Of a stretch of 64,000 nucleotides of DNA, positions 25,054 to 35,162 are shown one piece after another. Both the position numbers and the translations under genes were made by a program. The notes beneath the pieces are model-generated. The model was not told the origin of the DNA, made no database searches, and saw only the letters and a list, made by a program, of their open reading frames with translations. Location: the NCBI GenBank assembly GCA_937138415.1, contig CAKZPA010000026.1, forward strand, positions 1 through 64,000. The letters run 5' to 3'. How positions within the stretch are numbered: the stretch's first letter is position 1; the number at the start of each line of letters is the position of its first letter. Source of the DNA: an uncultured Nitrospiraceae bacterium. Lineage in GTDB: Bacteria; Nitrospirota; Thermodesulfovibrionia; Thermodesulfovibrionales; SM23-35.

Positions 25054-26736
25054 TTATTTTCGTTTGAACATTTTTCTCAGGTCATCGAGCGTAAAAAAAA
25101 TCCGCGTCGGCCTGCCGTGGGGGCATTGGTCGGGACGTTCCGTCCGCTCAAGGTCATCGAGGAGAGCGGTCAGCTCTTCTTCGTTGAGGTGGGCCTTTCC
25201 CCGAATCGAGGAGTGGCAGGCGATCCTGGCCGCGAGCGACTCTTTGTGCGGTTTTCCGGGTGAACCACCTTCAGCGAGGATGGAAGCGATATCGGAGAGG
25301 ATTCCCCGTATGTCCGCATTGTGCAGGACGTCGGGCAGGGAACGAACGATGAGGGTGTTCTGGCCGAAATCTTCCACTTCTATGCCAAACTCTGCCAAGG
25401 TGTCTGCGTGCGCGCGGATGACCGCATGCTCGCCAGGAGAAAGGGCGACCTGTTTCGGGAAAAGGAGCTGGTGAGCGGGGAGAATGGCCCCTTTCAGAAA
25501 CTTCTCGTAGAGGATCCTCTCGTGGGCCGCGTGATGGTCGATCAGGGTAAGGCCGTCCCTCCCGGCAAGTGCGACAAACGTATCGCCGATGTAAATGTGC
25601 GGCGGTATGTGTCTATACGGTATCTCCATGGCTTCAGCGACAATTTTTTCTTCTCCCCGTAAGGAAAGTGCCGGCCCGGCAGGTTGTGCCGCATCCTCAA
25701 GGGAGGCGTTTTGTGGGAGCATTGTCGTGAATTGTCTCGCGAATTCGGAACGTTCTCCCTTGACCGACGCCCTGATCGCACTGTGCACGAATGCGTAGAC
25801 CACCTCTTTGTCGCGGAATCTGACTTCCCTTTTCGTCGGATGCACATTCACGTCGACCGTCGCCGGATCGACTTCGAGGAAGAGGAAGAACATCGGGTGC
25901 CGCCCGGCCGGGAGAACCCCTTCGTAAGCCTTGTACACCGCATGGGCCAGGGACTGATCTTTCACCGGCCGTCTGTTCAAAAAGACGTACTGGTGACATT
26001 TCGTCGCGCGGAAATTGGTGCTTCTCGATACGAACGCAGTGCAACGCATCCCCGATTCCTCGGCATCGACCCGCGTGAGCCCTCTCATGAAATCGTCTCC
26101 GTAGATCTGGATCACGCGTTCTTCCTGACTCGATGCGATCGGCGCGCAGAACGTCTCCTTGTGGTCGGTCGAGAGCCGGAAGCCGATATCCCAGAACGGG
26201 AGGGACGCCTTCGTCACCGTGTCGATGATGTGAAAGAGTTCCGTGCCCGTCGATTTCAGAAACTTTTTTCTCGCGGGCGTATTGAAAAAGAGGTCTCTTA
26301 CCTCGACCGTCGTGCCGATAGCGGGGGCATCCTTGATTTCGCGTACCTCGCCGCCTTCCAGTACCAGCAGCGTGCCTATCGGGTTCCCTCTGGGAGCAGT
26401 GACGATCTTCATCCTGGATACCGAGGCGACGGATGCGAGCGCTTCGCCCCGGAACCCCAGCGTCCTGATGGAGAACAGGTCGTCTTCATTGACAAGTTTG
26501 CTCGTCGCATGGCGCTCGACGCAGAGGAGGGCATCGTTTCGGTCCATGCCGATACCGTTGTCGGAAACTTTCATGAGCCGTTTCCCACCGTGGAGGATAT
26601 CGGCACGAACGTCGGTGGCCCCGGCATCGAGGGCGTTTTCTATGAGTTCTTTTACGACCGATGCGGGCCTTTCGATAACCTCTCCCGCAGCGATTTTGTT
26701 GCGGAGAGGGACGGGGAGGATCGTGATGCGCGACAT
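25054..26736 (-). CDS. mutL: DNA mismatch repair protein MutL
   Basis: A 560-residue MutL. The N-terminal GHKL ATPase has ELIENALDAGA, DNGIGM and TLGFRGEAL motifs in order. The C-terminal domain carries an endonuclease motif in the variant DHHAAHERILYE (canonical DQHAxxExxxxE) and a CPHGRPT zinc-site motif, so it is probably a nicking MutL, as expected where MutH is absent. Length is slightly short for the family because of a reduced linker (about residues 315-365). Confidence 0.96.
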   Translation of the reverse strand: MSRITILPVPLRNKIAAGEVIERPASVVKELIENALDAGATDVRADILHGGKRLMKVSDNGIGMDRNDALLCVERHATSKLVNEDDLFSIRTLGFRGEALASVASVSRMKIVTAPRGNPIGTLLVLEGGEVREIKDAPAIGTTVEVRDLFFNTPARKKFLKSTGTELFHIIDTVTKASLPFWDIGFRLSTDHKETFCAPIASSQEERVIQIYGDDFMRGLTRVDAEESGMRCTAFVSRSTNFRATKCHQYVFLNRRPVKDQSLAHAVYKAYEGVLPAGRHPMFFLFLEVDPATVDVNVHPTKREVRFRDKEVVYAFVHSAIRASVKGERSEFARQFTTMLPQNASLEDAAQPAGPALSLRGEEKIVAEAMEIPYRHIPPHIYIGDTFVALAGRDGLTLIDHHAAHERILYEKFLKGAILPAHQLLFPKQVALSPGEHAVIRAHADTLAEFGIEVEDFGQNTLIVRSLPDVLHNADIRGILSDIASILAEGGSPGKPHKESLAARIACHSSIRGKAHLNEEELTALLDDLERTERPDQCPHGRPTRIFFTLDDLRKMFKRK

Positions 26737-26845
26737 ATGACATTTTAAAAAGGGGGGCAGGGCAAGTCAATGAAGGCGCGCGCAAAGCGCTTACGATTGA
26801 GGTATAATTTGTACCACATTGTCTGACGAACGTGAGGAGGCTGCG

Positions 26846-28102
26846 ATGGACATGAAAACCTACGTAACGGAGAAGGCCTCGCAAGCGAGAGAAGGCGCCA
26901 GAGCGCTTGCCCGGGCGCTGTCCGGTCGAAAAAACGACACCCTGCTCGATATGGCGCGCTCGCTGAAGAAGAGGTCGAAAGAGCTGCTCGCCGAAAACAA
27001 GAAGGATGTTTACGCCGCAAAAGAGAAGGGCCTCTCGAAGGCGCTCGTCGATAGACTGACGTTGAACGAAAAGCGGATCGACGAGATGGCGAAAGGCCTT
27101 GAGGAGGTGGCTGCGTTGCCCGATCCGGTGGGTCAGATTACCGGCATGTGGAGGAGGCCGAACGGGATGAGCGTCGGTCGCATGAGAGTGCCGATCGGCG
27201 TCATCGGGATTATTTATGAATCGAGGCCGAATGTGACGGCGGACGCGGCGGGACTGTGCCTGAAAGCGGGGAATGCCGTCATTCTGAGGGGAGGATCCGA
27301 GGCTCTTCATTCGAACATGGCCATTGTGCGTGTTCTCAGAGATTCGTTGAAGCAGAATGCGCTTCACGAAGGTGCGATCACGTTCATCGACACGCCGGAT
27401 CGCGGGGCGATCATGGAGATGCTCAAACTCGAGGGGCTCATTGACCTTGTCATTCCGCGGGGAGGGGAAGCGCTCATCAGGACCGTAACGGAAAATTCCC
27501 GCATCCCCGTCCTCAAGCATTACAAGGGGGTCTGCCACGTGTTCGTCGACAGGGATGCCGACCTCATCATGGCGGAAGAGATTTGTTTCAACGCAAAGGT
27601 GCAGAGGCCGGGAACATGCAACGCCATGGAGACGATGCTCGTTGACGAAGCCGTCGCCGAGGGGTTTCTGCCCTCGATGTTGAAGCGGTTCGAGAATGCG
27701 GGCGTCGCGTTGCGGGGGTGCCCGAAGACGCTTTCCTTGTATCCTCACATAACGGAGGTGAAAGAGGAGGATTACTATCGCGAGTATTTGGATCTCATCC
27801 TGAACGTGAAGGTCGTGGGCGACGTTGACGAAGCGATAGCCCATATCGCGAAATACGGGTCCGCGCACTCCGACGCCATCGTGACGATGAACCACGAGCG
27901 AGCGATGCGGTTTCTGCGGGAGGTAGATTCATCCGCGGTCTTTGTCAATGCGTCCACGAGGCTGAACGACGGCTTCCAGTTCGGCCTGGGGGCGGAAATC
28001 GGCATTTCGACCGATAAGATTCACGCGCGCGGTCCCATGGGTCTCGAGGAACTGACGTGCGAGAAATTCATTGTGCTTGGAGACGGGCAACTCAGAGAAT
28101 AG
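26846..28102 (+). CDS. proA: Gamma-glutamyl phosphate reductase ProA
   Basis: A 418-residue ProA, the second step of proline synthesis, reducing gamma-glutamyl phosphate to the semialdehyde. Signatures include PIGVIGIIYESRPNVTADAA, the catalytic cysteine region RPGTCNAMETMLVD, and the C-terminal NASTRLNDGFQFGLGAEIGIS. ATG 26846 has GAGGAGG upstream; a TTG 27 bp earlier is less likely. A TATAAT at 26803-26808 may be its -10. proB is not in the window; nadD follows. Confidence 0.96.
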   Translation: MDMKTYVTEKASQAREGARALARALSGRKNDTLLDMARSLKKRSKELLAENKKDVYAAKEKGLSKALVDRLTLNEKRIDEMAKGLEEVAALPDPVGQITGMWRRPNGMSVGRMRVPIGVIGIIYESRPNVTADAAGLCLKAGNAVILRGGSEALHSNMAIVRVLRDSLKQNALHEGAITFIDTPDRGAIMEMLKLEGLIDLVIPRGGEALIRTVTENSRIPVLKHYKGVCHVFVDRDADLIMAEEICFNAKVQRPGTCNAMETMLVDEAVAEGFLPSMLKRFENAGVALRGCPKTLSLYPHITEVKEEDYYREYLDLILNVKVVGDVDEAIAHIAKYGSAHSDAIVTMNHERAMRFLREVDSSAVFVNASTRLNDGFQFGLGAEIGISTDKIHARGPMGLEELTCEKFIVLGDGQLRE

Positions 28103-28129
28103 TTCCCTGTCGTGTGGAGAAAGAGTCCG

Positions 28130-28786
28130 ATGAGCGTGGGAATTTTCGGGGGAACCTTCAACCCTGTGCATTTTGGGCACCTTCGTGCAGCGGAAGAGGT
28201 GAGGGAGAAGCTGAATCTCGAGAAGATCCTTTTCATACCGTCGGGAACGCCTCCGCTCAAGACCGAGGGGATTGCCGCCGCCCGCCACAGACTGGAGATG
28301 CTCCGTATTGCGCTGAGAGGTAATCCCTTTTTCGATCTCTCGGATATCGAGTGCCGGAGGAGAGGAAAATCCTTCACGGTTCGGACGCTCGAAACGCTCC
28401 GGACGCTGTATCCTGAAATGCGGTTCTACTTTATTCTCGGCATCGACGCGTTCCTCGATATCCCGAATTGGTGGCAGCCCGATCTGCTCGTTGCCATGAC
28501 AGATTTCGCGGTCATTTCGAGGCCTGGGTTTTCGTTTCGTTCCATGCGGGAATCCCCGTATGTGAGGGGAGGAGCGAGGATCCCGAAGGACATCGACGAG
28601 TCGAACGACGAAGTGAACGTCATACGGCTGAGGTCCGGTCGTTCCGCTCTCCTCCTCAGGATGACCCCTCTCGGGATATCCTCGACCTCCGTGCGGCGTT
28701 CCATCGAGCAGGGGAAGAGCATTAAATATCTGTTGCCACCGGGCGTTCAATCTTATATAATTACTCATAAACTCTACAAAAGTTAA
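28130..28786 (+). CDS. nadD: Nicotinate-nucleotide adenylyltransferase NadD
   Basis: A 218-residue NadD that adenylylates nicotinate mononucleotide in NAD synthesis. The nucleotidyltransferase motif GGTFNPVHFGH (with the H-x-G-H core) is at the N-terminus and ISSTSVRRSI near the C-terminus. ATG 28130 is preferred because GAAAGAG sits just upstream; an in-frame GTG at 28112 would add six residues. The proA-nadD-rsfS order is common and argues for one operon. Confidence 0.95.
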   Translation: MSVGIFGGTFNPVHFGHLRAAEEVREKLNLEKILFIPSGTPPLKTEGIAAARHRLEMLRIALRGNPFFDLSDIECRRRGKSFTVRTLETLRTLYPEMRFYFILGIDAFLDIPNWWQPDLLVAMTDFAVISRPGFSFRSMRESPYVRGGARIPKDIDESNDEVNVIRLRSGRSALLLRMTPLGISSTSVRRSIEQGKSIKYLLPPGVQSYIITHKLYKS

Positions 28787-28957
28787 GGGTTGAAATTCGA
28801 GCGAAATATTCCAAGGCCGAGAGTCGAGAAACTGTTCCCTGTCCCGCTGCTCACTATCCGCCATATCGTCCGGGTATTGCATCGCGTCCGCTTTTCTTCG
28901 CACGGGCCTGCCGGTATATCACGCTCCGCAGCACTATCGTGAAGGGAGGGAGTACCT

Positions 28958-29314
28958 TTAGAAAGTAGAGAGAAGGCGATTGCCGCGGCGAAGGCGGCAA
29001 TCGACAAGAAAGCACAGGACGTCGTGATCCTCGATGTGCATGGCCTTACGACCATCGCAGATTTTTTTGTGATCTGTTCGGGAGAGAGCACACCCCAGGT
29101 AAAAGCGATCGAGGAGCGGGTCGTCGAAAAGCTGAAAGAGGAGGGAGCCGGGCCCCTGCGAATCGAGGGACTCCGATACTGCAACTGGGTGCTTGTGGAC
29201 TATGGTGATGTCATCGTCCATATTTTTCAGGAGGAGACGCGGGCATTTTACGAGTTGGAAAAGTTGTGGATCGATGCGAAACGACTGCCGCGCGACGAAT
29301 TCCATGACGTATGA
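28958..29314 (+). CDS. rsfS: Ribosome silencing factor RsfS, no canonical start codon
   Basis: RsfS blocks subunit joining by binding ribosomal protein uL14. The body is clear: VVILDVHGLTTIADFFVI and the CNWVLVDYGDVIVHIF stretch. The conserved N-terminal helix (ESREKAIAAAKAAIDKKAQ) is encoded upstream of the first canonical start, a GTG at 29024. Between that GTG and the preceding in-frame stop there is no ATG, GTG or TTG. A GGGAGGG site at 28944-28950 points to TTA 28958 (seven bases downstream), which gives the expected 118 residues. This start is unproven. The stop overlaps the next ATG. Confidence 0.88.
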   Translation, partial: LESREKAIAAAKAAIDKKAQDVVILDVHGLTTIADFFVICSGESTPQVKAIEERVVEKLKEEGAGPLRIEGLRYCNWVLVDYGDVIVHIFQEETRAFYELEKLWIDAKRLPRDEFHDV

Positions 29315-30618
29315 GTAAAGTGCTCGTTTTCATCTTCGTCGTCTTCCTCACCGCGCTCGCCTTATTCGCCATTTACAATCAGAACCCGACGACGGTGACG
29401 ATCCCCTTCGACGGCTCTTACGAAACCCCGACGATCGCCCTCATTCTCCTCTCGATCGCGGTCGGTTCGCTCGCGATGCTCTTCGTTTTTGTCGTGCGGG
29501 ACACGAAACGCTACGTCAATACCCTCCAGCAGCAAAAGAGGCAAAGGAGGGAGGCAAAGATCCAGGAACTATACTCACGAGCGCTCCACCACCTGTTCGC
29601 TCACCACGATGTCCGGGAGGCAAGGGAGCTTTTCGAGGCCGTCCTCAAGGAGGATCCCGATCATCTGAATGCGATCGTTCAGCTCGGGGATATCGCACTC
29701 TCGGAAGGCAATTTCCAGACCGCCCGAGAGCAGTACGAACGGGCACGGGATCTCGACCCGAAGAATATCGACGTCCTGTTTGCCCTTTCGAGGCTCATGG
29801 AAAAGACGGAGCGATGGCCGAACGCCCTCAAGTATATCGAGGAGATTCTCGAAATCGACGACAAGAATCTCCTGGCGCTCTACAAGAAGCGCGAGATCCT
29901 CGAACGGCTCGAGCAGTGGGATGACGTCGTTTTTGTGCAGAAGGCTATCCTGAAGAACGAGCACGGCGAGAAAGATAAGAACCGCGAACGGCAGAACCTC
30001 GTCGGGTATAAGTACGAGTACGGTCGTCATAGCCTCGAAAATGGCTACCTCGAGAAGGCGAAGAAGGCATTCAGAACGGTTCTCAGGCTGGAGAAGAATT
30101 TTGTGCCCGCGACGCTCGGCCTTGCGGAGGCCCTCCTGCGGGAAGGCGAGAACGAAGAAGCGATCAACCTCCTCGAGAAGAGTTACGAGCAGACCTCATC
30201 CATGATCGTGCTCCTGCGCCTCGAAGATCTGCTCATCAGCGTTGGCGAGCCCCTCCGGCTTATCCGTATCTATAAGAACAATATCCTGAAAAATCCGCAG
30301 GATCCCGTCATTAAATTTTATCTCGGAAGGGTGTACTATCGGCTCGAAATGATCGATGACGCGTTCGAAATCTTGACATCCATCGATACCGGCGGCGCGG
30401 TCTATCCCGATATGCATCAACTCCTCGGAAATCTGTACCTGAAGCGCAATCAGACGGATAAAGCGGTGCAGGAGTACAGGAAGGCCCTCGAATCCCACGT
30501 GTGCGCATTTACCCTCTCCTATCGTTGCGCGGAGTGCGGATTTACCGCGCCCGAGTGGTCGGGAAGGTGTTCGCGCTGTCAGAAGTGGAACACCTATTTC
30601 CTGAATCTCTCCTCTTAG
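29311..30618 (+). CDS. LapA-LapB-like fusion: membrane anchor, TPRs and rubredoxin-type metal site
   Basis: A 435-residue protein. Residues 1-75 form two transmembrane helices with the NQNPTTVTIPF-type segment of LapA (DUF1049). About nine TPR units follow, and the end is a short domain with CAECGF and CSRCQKW, the rubredoxin-like metal site of LapB/YciM. In E. coli LapA and LapB are separate proteins that control LpxC turnover and lipopolysaccharide synthesis; here they are apparently one chain. It overlaps rsfS by 4 bp (ATGA). Confidence 0.88.
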   Translation: MSKVLVFIFVVFLTALALFAIYNQNPTTVTIPFDGSYETPTIALILLSIAVGSLAMLFVFVVRDTKRYVNTLQQQKRQRREAKIQELYSRALHHLFAHHDVREARELFEAVLKEDPDHLNAIVQLGDIALSEGNFQTAREQYERARDLDPKNIDVLFALSRLMEKTERWPNALKYIEEILEIDDKNLLALYKKREILERLEQWDDVVFVQKAILKNEHGEKDKNRERQNLVGYKYEYGRHSLENGYLEKAKKAFRTVLRLEKNFVPATLGLAEALLREGENEEAINLLEKSYEQTSSMIVLLRLEDLLISVGEPLRLIRIYKNNILKNPQDPVIKFYLGRVYYRLEMIDDAFEILTSIDTGGAVYPDMHQLLGNLYLKRNQTDKAVQEYRKALESHVCAFTLSYRCAECGFTAPEWSGRCSRCQKWNTYFLNLSS

Positions 30619-30769
30619 ACTGAACGGTTGCGGGTATCTCTCTCTCCTCGGCAGATCGGACGAGTCGGGCGGAACCCCGGCACTGTGAAGGCATGTGAGG
30701 GGTGGACGTTTTCTCGGTCTCGCAGGACTGTTTTCGCCCCGTGGTTCAAGGTCTCTTGCGGCGTCTTTT

Positions 30770-30778
30770 TGCTATAAT
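30770..30778 (+). promoter_or_regulatory. Extended -10 promoter for leuS
   Basis: TGC followed directly by a consensus TATAAT (30773-30778) makes an extended -10 element, 33 bp before the leuS start. No good -35 is seen at 16-18 bp, as is allowed with extended -10 promoters. Confidence 0.6.
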
Positions 30779-30810
30779 ACGGCTCGAATACTCTCAGGAG
30801 GCGCAGCGTT

Positions 30811-33294
30811 TTGGAAGAAAAATATACCCCCCAGATGGTCGAGATAAAGTGGCAAAAGTTCTGGGACGAACGGGGCTTTTTCAGGACGACCCTCTCCCAG
30901 GCAAAGAAAAAGTTCTATTGCCTCGAGATGTTCCCCTATCCATCGGGAGAAATTCACATGGGGCACGTCCGGAACTACGCGATCGGCGACGTGATCGCGC
31001 GGTACAAGCGCATGCAGGGCTATGCTGTGCTCCACCCTATGGGGTGGGATGCCTTCGGATTGCCCGCTGAGAATGCGGCGATCAAACACGGCGTTCACCC
31101 GTCCGCATGGACACGGAAAAACATCGAGCACATGAAGACGCAACTCAAGAGGATGGGATTGAGTTACGACTGGGACCGGGAAGTGACGACGTGCCTCCCT
31201 GAGTACTACCGGTGGAACCAGTGGTTTTTCCTTAAAATGTTCGAGAAGGGCCTCGCTTACAGAAAATCGTCCTACGTCAACTGGTGCTCGTCCTGCGCGA
31301 CGGTTCTCGCCAACGAACAGGTCATCGACGAGAAATGTTGGCGTTGTGACAGCGTCGTCATCCAGGAAAAGCTCGAACAGTGGTTTTTCAGGATTACGCA
31401 CTACGCGGATGAACTGTTAAGAGGGTGCGACGAGCTGCACGGATGGCCCGAGAGGGTGGTCTTGATGCAGAAGAACTGGATCGGGAAAGGCGAGGGCGTC
31501 GAGGTTGACTTTCCGGTGGAAGGCATTCCGAAAAAACTGCGAATCTTCACCACGCGACCCGATACGCTCTTCGGCGTGACGTTCATGTGCGTCGCGCCGG
31601 AACACCCGATTCTTGACGGATTGAACGTCGACGCTCAGGCGATCGGCGCGGTGAAGGCAAGGTACGGAAAAGAGACCGAAAAAGTGGGATTTTTTACTGG
31701 TTACCACTGCGTGAATCCGCTGAACGGCGACAGGATTCCTCTCTACGTCGCGAACTTCGTCCTCATGGAGTACGGGACCGGCGCTATCATGTCGGTTCCG
31801 GCCCACGATCAGCGTGATTTCGAGTTTGCGCAACAGTACGGGTTGCCGATCAAGGTGGTTATCGTTCCCCCCGCGTCGTTCATGAGCCGGGATACGGGCG
31901 GCACCGCGCTTCCGGAACTCTCCGAGGCGTACGAGGACGAGGGGGTGCTCGTCGATTCGGGCGCGTTTACCGGTATGCCGAGCGACCAGGCAAGGAAAGC
32001 GATCAGTCAATTTATCGAAGCCGAGGGACTCGGACGGTGCGTCGTTCACTTCAAACTGAGGGACTGGGGCATCTCCCGGCAGCGCTATTGGGGGACGCCT
32101 ATACCGATCATCTATTGCCGTGAATGCGGCACGGTTCCCGTACCCGAAAAAGATCTCCCCGTCCTCCTGCCCGAGGACGTGAGGATTACCGGGAAGGGCA
32201 GTTCACCCCTCCTCGATCTGCCTGCCTTCGTCGAGACGAGGTGCCCGCGGTGCGGGCAGCGGGCGAGGCGTGAGACGGATACCATGGACACCTTCGTGGA
32301 CTCGTCCTGGTATTTCATTCGATACTGCCTCGGTCCCGGCGATATCGATCTCGTTTCGGAGATGCGGAAACAGGATTCGGCCGTGAAGTACTGGATGCCC
32401 GTGGACCAGTACATCGGCGGCGTCGAACACGCTGTTCTCCACCTGCTCTACTCGAGATTCTTTGCGCGCGTTCTCCGGGATCTGGGCCTCCTCGAGATCG
32501 ACGAGCCGTTCCAGAATCTTCTCACGCAGGGTATGGTCATCAAAGATGGCGCGAAGATGTCGAAGTCGAAGGGTAACGTCGTCGACCCGCAGTATCTGAT
32601 CGAACGGTACGGATCCGATACGGCGAGGCTGTTTTCGCTTTTCGCCGCTCCTCCGGAGAAAGACCTGGAATGGTCCGATCAGGGGGTCGAAGGTGCGTAC
32701 CGGTTTCTCAACAGGCTCTGGGGTGTGGTGTACAAGAATCGTCAGGCATTGCAGAGCACCGAAAGAGATGCCGTTCATCTCTCGGGCCTTCGCCCCGATA
32801 CGCTGGCACTTTATCGAAAGACGCACCGGACGATAAAAAAAGTGACGACCGACATCGAACGCGAATTTCACTTCAACACGGCGATCGCCGCTATGATGGA
32901 ACTGACGAACGAGGTCATTTCGTTTTCGCCTCAGTCGAAAGAGGACCACGCGGTGCTGAGATTCGCTTTGGAACGCCTGATCCTCCTCCTCTCGCCATTT
33001 TCACCTCACATCGCAGAAGAGTTATGGGTGGCGATCGGGAACAGCCCGAGCGTTTCCGAGCAGCCATGGCCCGAATGGGACGAAGGAGCGGCCCGCGAAG
33101 ACCAGATCGAGCTCGTCATTCAAGTTAACGGGAAGCTGAGATCCAAAACCATGGTGCCGGCCGGCATGTCGGATGAAGAACTGAGGCAAACGGCCCTGTC
33201 CGATGGCAAGATCCGGGAAATAATCTCTGGCAAAGAGGTTCGGAACATCTTCATTGTGAAGGGGAAGCTCGTGAATATCGTTGTCGGTCAATGA
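30811..33294 (+). CDS. leuS: Leucyl-tRNA synthetase LeuS
   Basis: An 827-residue class I synthetase. The HIGH motif is H49-M-G-H52, and KMSKS is at 582-586. Zinc-binding cysteine pairs occur at CSSC/CWRC and at CREC/CPRC. The CP1 editing domain contains the T-rich [13 protein letters not shown] motif and [19 protein letters not shown]. The start is TTG with CAGGAGG upstream. leuS-lptE-holA is a conserved order and is present here. Confidence 0.97.
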   Translation: MEEKYTPQMVEIKWQKFWDERGFFRTTLSQAKKKFYCLEMFPYPSGEIHMGHVRNYAIGDVIARYKRMQGYAVLHPMGWDAFGLPAENAAIKHGVHPSAWTRKNIEHMKTQLKRMGLSYDWDREVTTCLPEYYRWNQWFFLKMFEKGLAYRKSSYVNWCSSCATVLANEQVIDEKCWRCDSVVIQEKLEQWFFRITHYADELLRGCDELHGWPERVVLMQKNWIGKGEGVEVDFPVEGIPKKLRIFTTRPDTLFGVTFMCVAPEHPILDGLNVDAQAIGAVKARYGKETEKVGFFTGYHCVNPLNGDRIPLYVANFVLMEYGTGAIMSVPAHDQRDFEFAQQYGLPIKVVIVPPASFMSRDTGGTALPELSEAYEDEGVLVDSGAFTGMPSDQARKAISQFIEAEGLGRCVVHFKLRDWGISRQRYWGTPIPIIYCRECGTVPVPEKDLPVLLPEDVRITGKGSSPLLDLPAFVETRCPRCGQRARRETDTMDTFVDSSWYFIRYCLGPGDIDLVSEMRKQDSAVKYWMPVDQYIGGVEHAVLHLLYSRFFARVLRDLGLLEIDEPFQNLLTQGMVIKDGAKMSKSKGNVVDPQYLIERYGSDTARLFSLFAAPPEKDLEWSDQGVEGAYRFLNRLWGVVYKNRQALQSTERDAVHLSGLRPDTLALYRKTHRTIKKVTTDIEREFHFNTAIAAMMELTNEVISFSPQSKEDHAVLRFALERLILLLSPFSPHIAEELWVAIGNSPSVSEQPWPEWDEGAAREDQIELVIQVNGKLRSKTMVPAGMSDEELRQTALSDGKIREIISGKEVRNIFIVKGKLVNIVVGQ

Positions 33295-33461
33295 CGTTCG
33301 CAACCATTCGGTCGTCGGCAGCAAAGCCGCGTGGTATCCGCGGTATTCGCAGCGTTTTTTCGGGAAAGGTGCCATCCTCTCCGTGGTCAAGGAAGGCGAA
33401 AGCGTTCGGACAGGGTCAAATGAAGAACGCACGAAGGGGCGTGTCTCGAGACGGGCAAACA

Positions 33462-33959
33462 ATGCGCGTTGGCATCTTGGGAATCCTCGCTGTTTTCTTA
33501 CTGCTCCCGGTTATTTATTCGTGCGGGTATGCCCTTCACGGGAAAACGTCGTTACCATTCCACGCAATTCGAATAGAGGGTATTGAAAACGGCACGGACG
33601 AGCCGAAGCTCGAGGACAAGCTCATCGTAGCCCTGACGGACGAGTTTCTCAGAGAGGGCATCAGTGTCGTTCCCGGCGCGGAGTATTCCCTTCGGGGGCG
33701 GATCGACGTTTTTGAGCTTCGGACACTCTCCGAAAAATCCGATCTGGCGGTTGCATATGAACTCGTCATGAGAGGCTCTTTTCGCATTGCCGGTCCCGCG
33801 GGGTACGAGCGGGAGGTGAAAGATGTCGCCTCTCCGTTCATTGTCTCTTTTCCGGGAGAAGGACCGCTCTCCATGCTCCTGTCAGAGAAAGAGCGGGCAT
33901 CCGAAAAGGCCGTCCGGGAAATGGCGGCGCACGTTGTCGCTGCGATCCTCTACCGATGA
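33462..33959 (+). CDS. lptE: LPS-assembly lipoprotein LptE-like
   Basis: A roughly 165-residue lipoprotein. The N-terminus is a hydrophobic signal ending IYSC, the probable lipobox cysteine, followed by GYALHG, the typical LptE start of the mature chain. LptE plugs the LptD barrel that inserts lipopolysaccharide. The assignment rests mostly on position between leuS and holA and on the fold-like sequence SIVPGAEYSLRG-type strands. ATG 33420 is an alternative start. The stop overlaps the holA start (ATGA at 33956). Confidence 0.85.
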   Translation: MRVGILGILAVFLLLPVIYSCGYALHGKTSLPFHAIRIEGIENGTDEPKLEDKLIVALTDEFLREGISVVPGAEYSLRGRIDVFELRTLSEKSDLAVAYELVMRGSFRIAGPAGYEREVKDVASPFIVSFPGEGPLSMLLSEKERASEKAVREMAAHVVAAILYR

Positions 33960-34879
33960 GTTATCGAGCGTTTCTCGCCGAACTGGAGAGGGATTTCCCC
34001 TCCCCCGTCTATTTTTTCTCTGCCGCCGACCCGTTTCTTTGCCGCGAGGCCATCCGGGCCGTGAAGGAGCGTATCCCCGTCGCGGAACGGGACTTCAACC
34101 TTCACGTGTGTGATCTTTCCTCTCAGGATGAAGAGAAGGTCTCGGTCGAACAGGTTTTGAGCATCGCACGGACGGTATCGTTTTTTGGGGGGAGGCGATT
34201 CACAATCGTGACCGGAAACCTTCAGAAACTCCCGAAGCGGGAAAACGAACGACTCGCGCACTATGCAGAGAGCCCCGCCGAGAACTCGGTTCTCCTCGTG
34301 TTCCACTGCGGGGTCCTTTCGAAAGGGATGAAGGACTTATTCAGGGCATTCAAACCGATCCCCATCGATATCCGCGGTTCCGACGTGCCCCAGTGGGTGA
34401 AGCAGAACCTGAGTGCGCGGGGAGTCGAGATTTCCGGCGAAGCGGTTGACTACATTATTAGTTTCGTCGGGAACGACCTTGGTCTTCTTTCGGGTGAAAT
34501 CGAGAAGATATCCGCGCTCGGCAAGAAGAAGATCACGGTGGATGACATTGCACCGCTCGTCGCTGGCGGCCGTCATTACGGCATCTTCGATCTCGTTAAC
34601 GCCCTCAAAGCAGGCGATGTCGAGAGAGTATTCCAGATATACGCGTCTCTCAGGGATACCTCCGATGATTATGGTCTCATCGGCGCGCTGAACTGGCAAT
34701 ACGCTCGTCTCCATCAGTCGCAGGAGATGAACGTCAGGGATGAGGCGTACCTCCGGCGCGTTTTCCAACTCCTCCACGAAGCCGATCTCGAAATAAAGAG
34801 TTCGGGACGATCTTACCCGATGGAATTGCTGTTTATTAGGCTGCTGAGACTCCAGCGATCGTATTTACCTTACGGGTAA
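33956..34879 (+). CDS. holA: DNA polymerase III delta subunit HolA
   Basis: A 307-residue HolA, the clamp-loader subunit that opens the beta clamp. Features include the FLCREAIRAVKERI start, FFGGRRFTIVTG, and the LSARGVEISGEAVDYIISFVGNDL region typical of domain II. It is coupled to lptE by a 4-bp overlap. Its 3' 44 bp overlap the rpsT gene on the other strand (34836-34879), so the two transcripts converge within coding sequence. Confidence 0.93.
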   Translation: MSYRAFLAELERDFPSPVYFFSAADPFLCREAIRAVKERIPVAERDFNLHVCDLSSQDEEKVSVEQVLSIARTVSFFGGRRFTIVTGNLQKLPKRENERLAHYAESPAENSVLLVFHCGVLSKGMKDLFRAFKPIPIDIRGSDVPQWVKQNLSARGVEISGEAVDYIISFVGNDLGLLSGEIEKISALGKKKITVDDIAPLVAGGRHYGIFDLVNALKAGDVERVFQIYASLRDTSDDYGLIGALNWQYARLHQSQEMNVRDEAYLRRVFQLLHEADLEIKSSGRSYPMELLFIRLLRLQRSYLPYG

Positions 34880-35132
34880 GCCGGGATATTTGTCGGGCGG
34901 CGGTGTTCTTGTGGATCACTCCCTTGGAAGCAGCCATATCGAGCGCCTTCGTCGCTTGCACGAGGGCGCTTTCCGCGTCTTCACGGGATCCCGCAGTCAC
35001 GGCAGACTCCACTTTCTTGATGAGCGTTCTCAACGTGCTCAGGGCAGACCGGTTGCGAAGATTTCGCTTCACGCTCTGCCGTGCCCTCTTCATCGCTGAG
35101 AGGTTTTTCTTCGGTCTCGCTTTTGGTGGCAA
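34836..35132 (-). CDS. rpsT: Ribosomal protein S20
   Basis: A 98-residue, very basic S20 of the small subunit (NLSAMKRARQSVKRNLRNRS start; GVIHKNTAARQISRLTRKVN near the end). The start codon is TTG behind a strong CCAGGAGG site; S20 genes in enterobacteria also use UUG and are translationally autoregulated, which may apply here. It overlaps holA antisense by 44 bp. Confidence 0.96.
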   Translation of the reverse strand: MPPKARPKKNLSAMKRARQSVKRNLRNRSALSTLRTLIKKVESAVTAGSREDAESALVQATKALDMAASKGVIHKNTAARQISRLTRKVNTIAGVSAA

Positions 35133-35162
35133 ATCGAACCTCCTGGCAAAAATTGATCTTTA

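Noticed and set aside
26486-27895. 469-codon minus-strand frame opposite proA
   Set aside because: Antisense to proA and the mutL start, Arg/His-rich and without any family motif.
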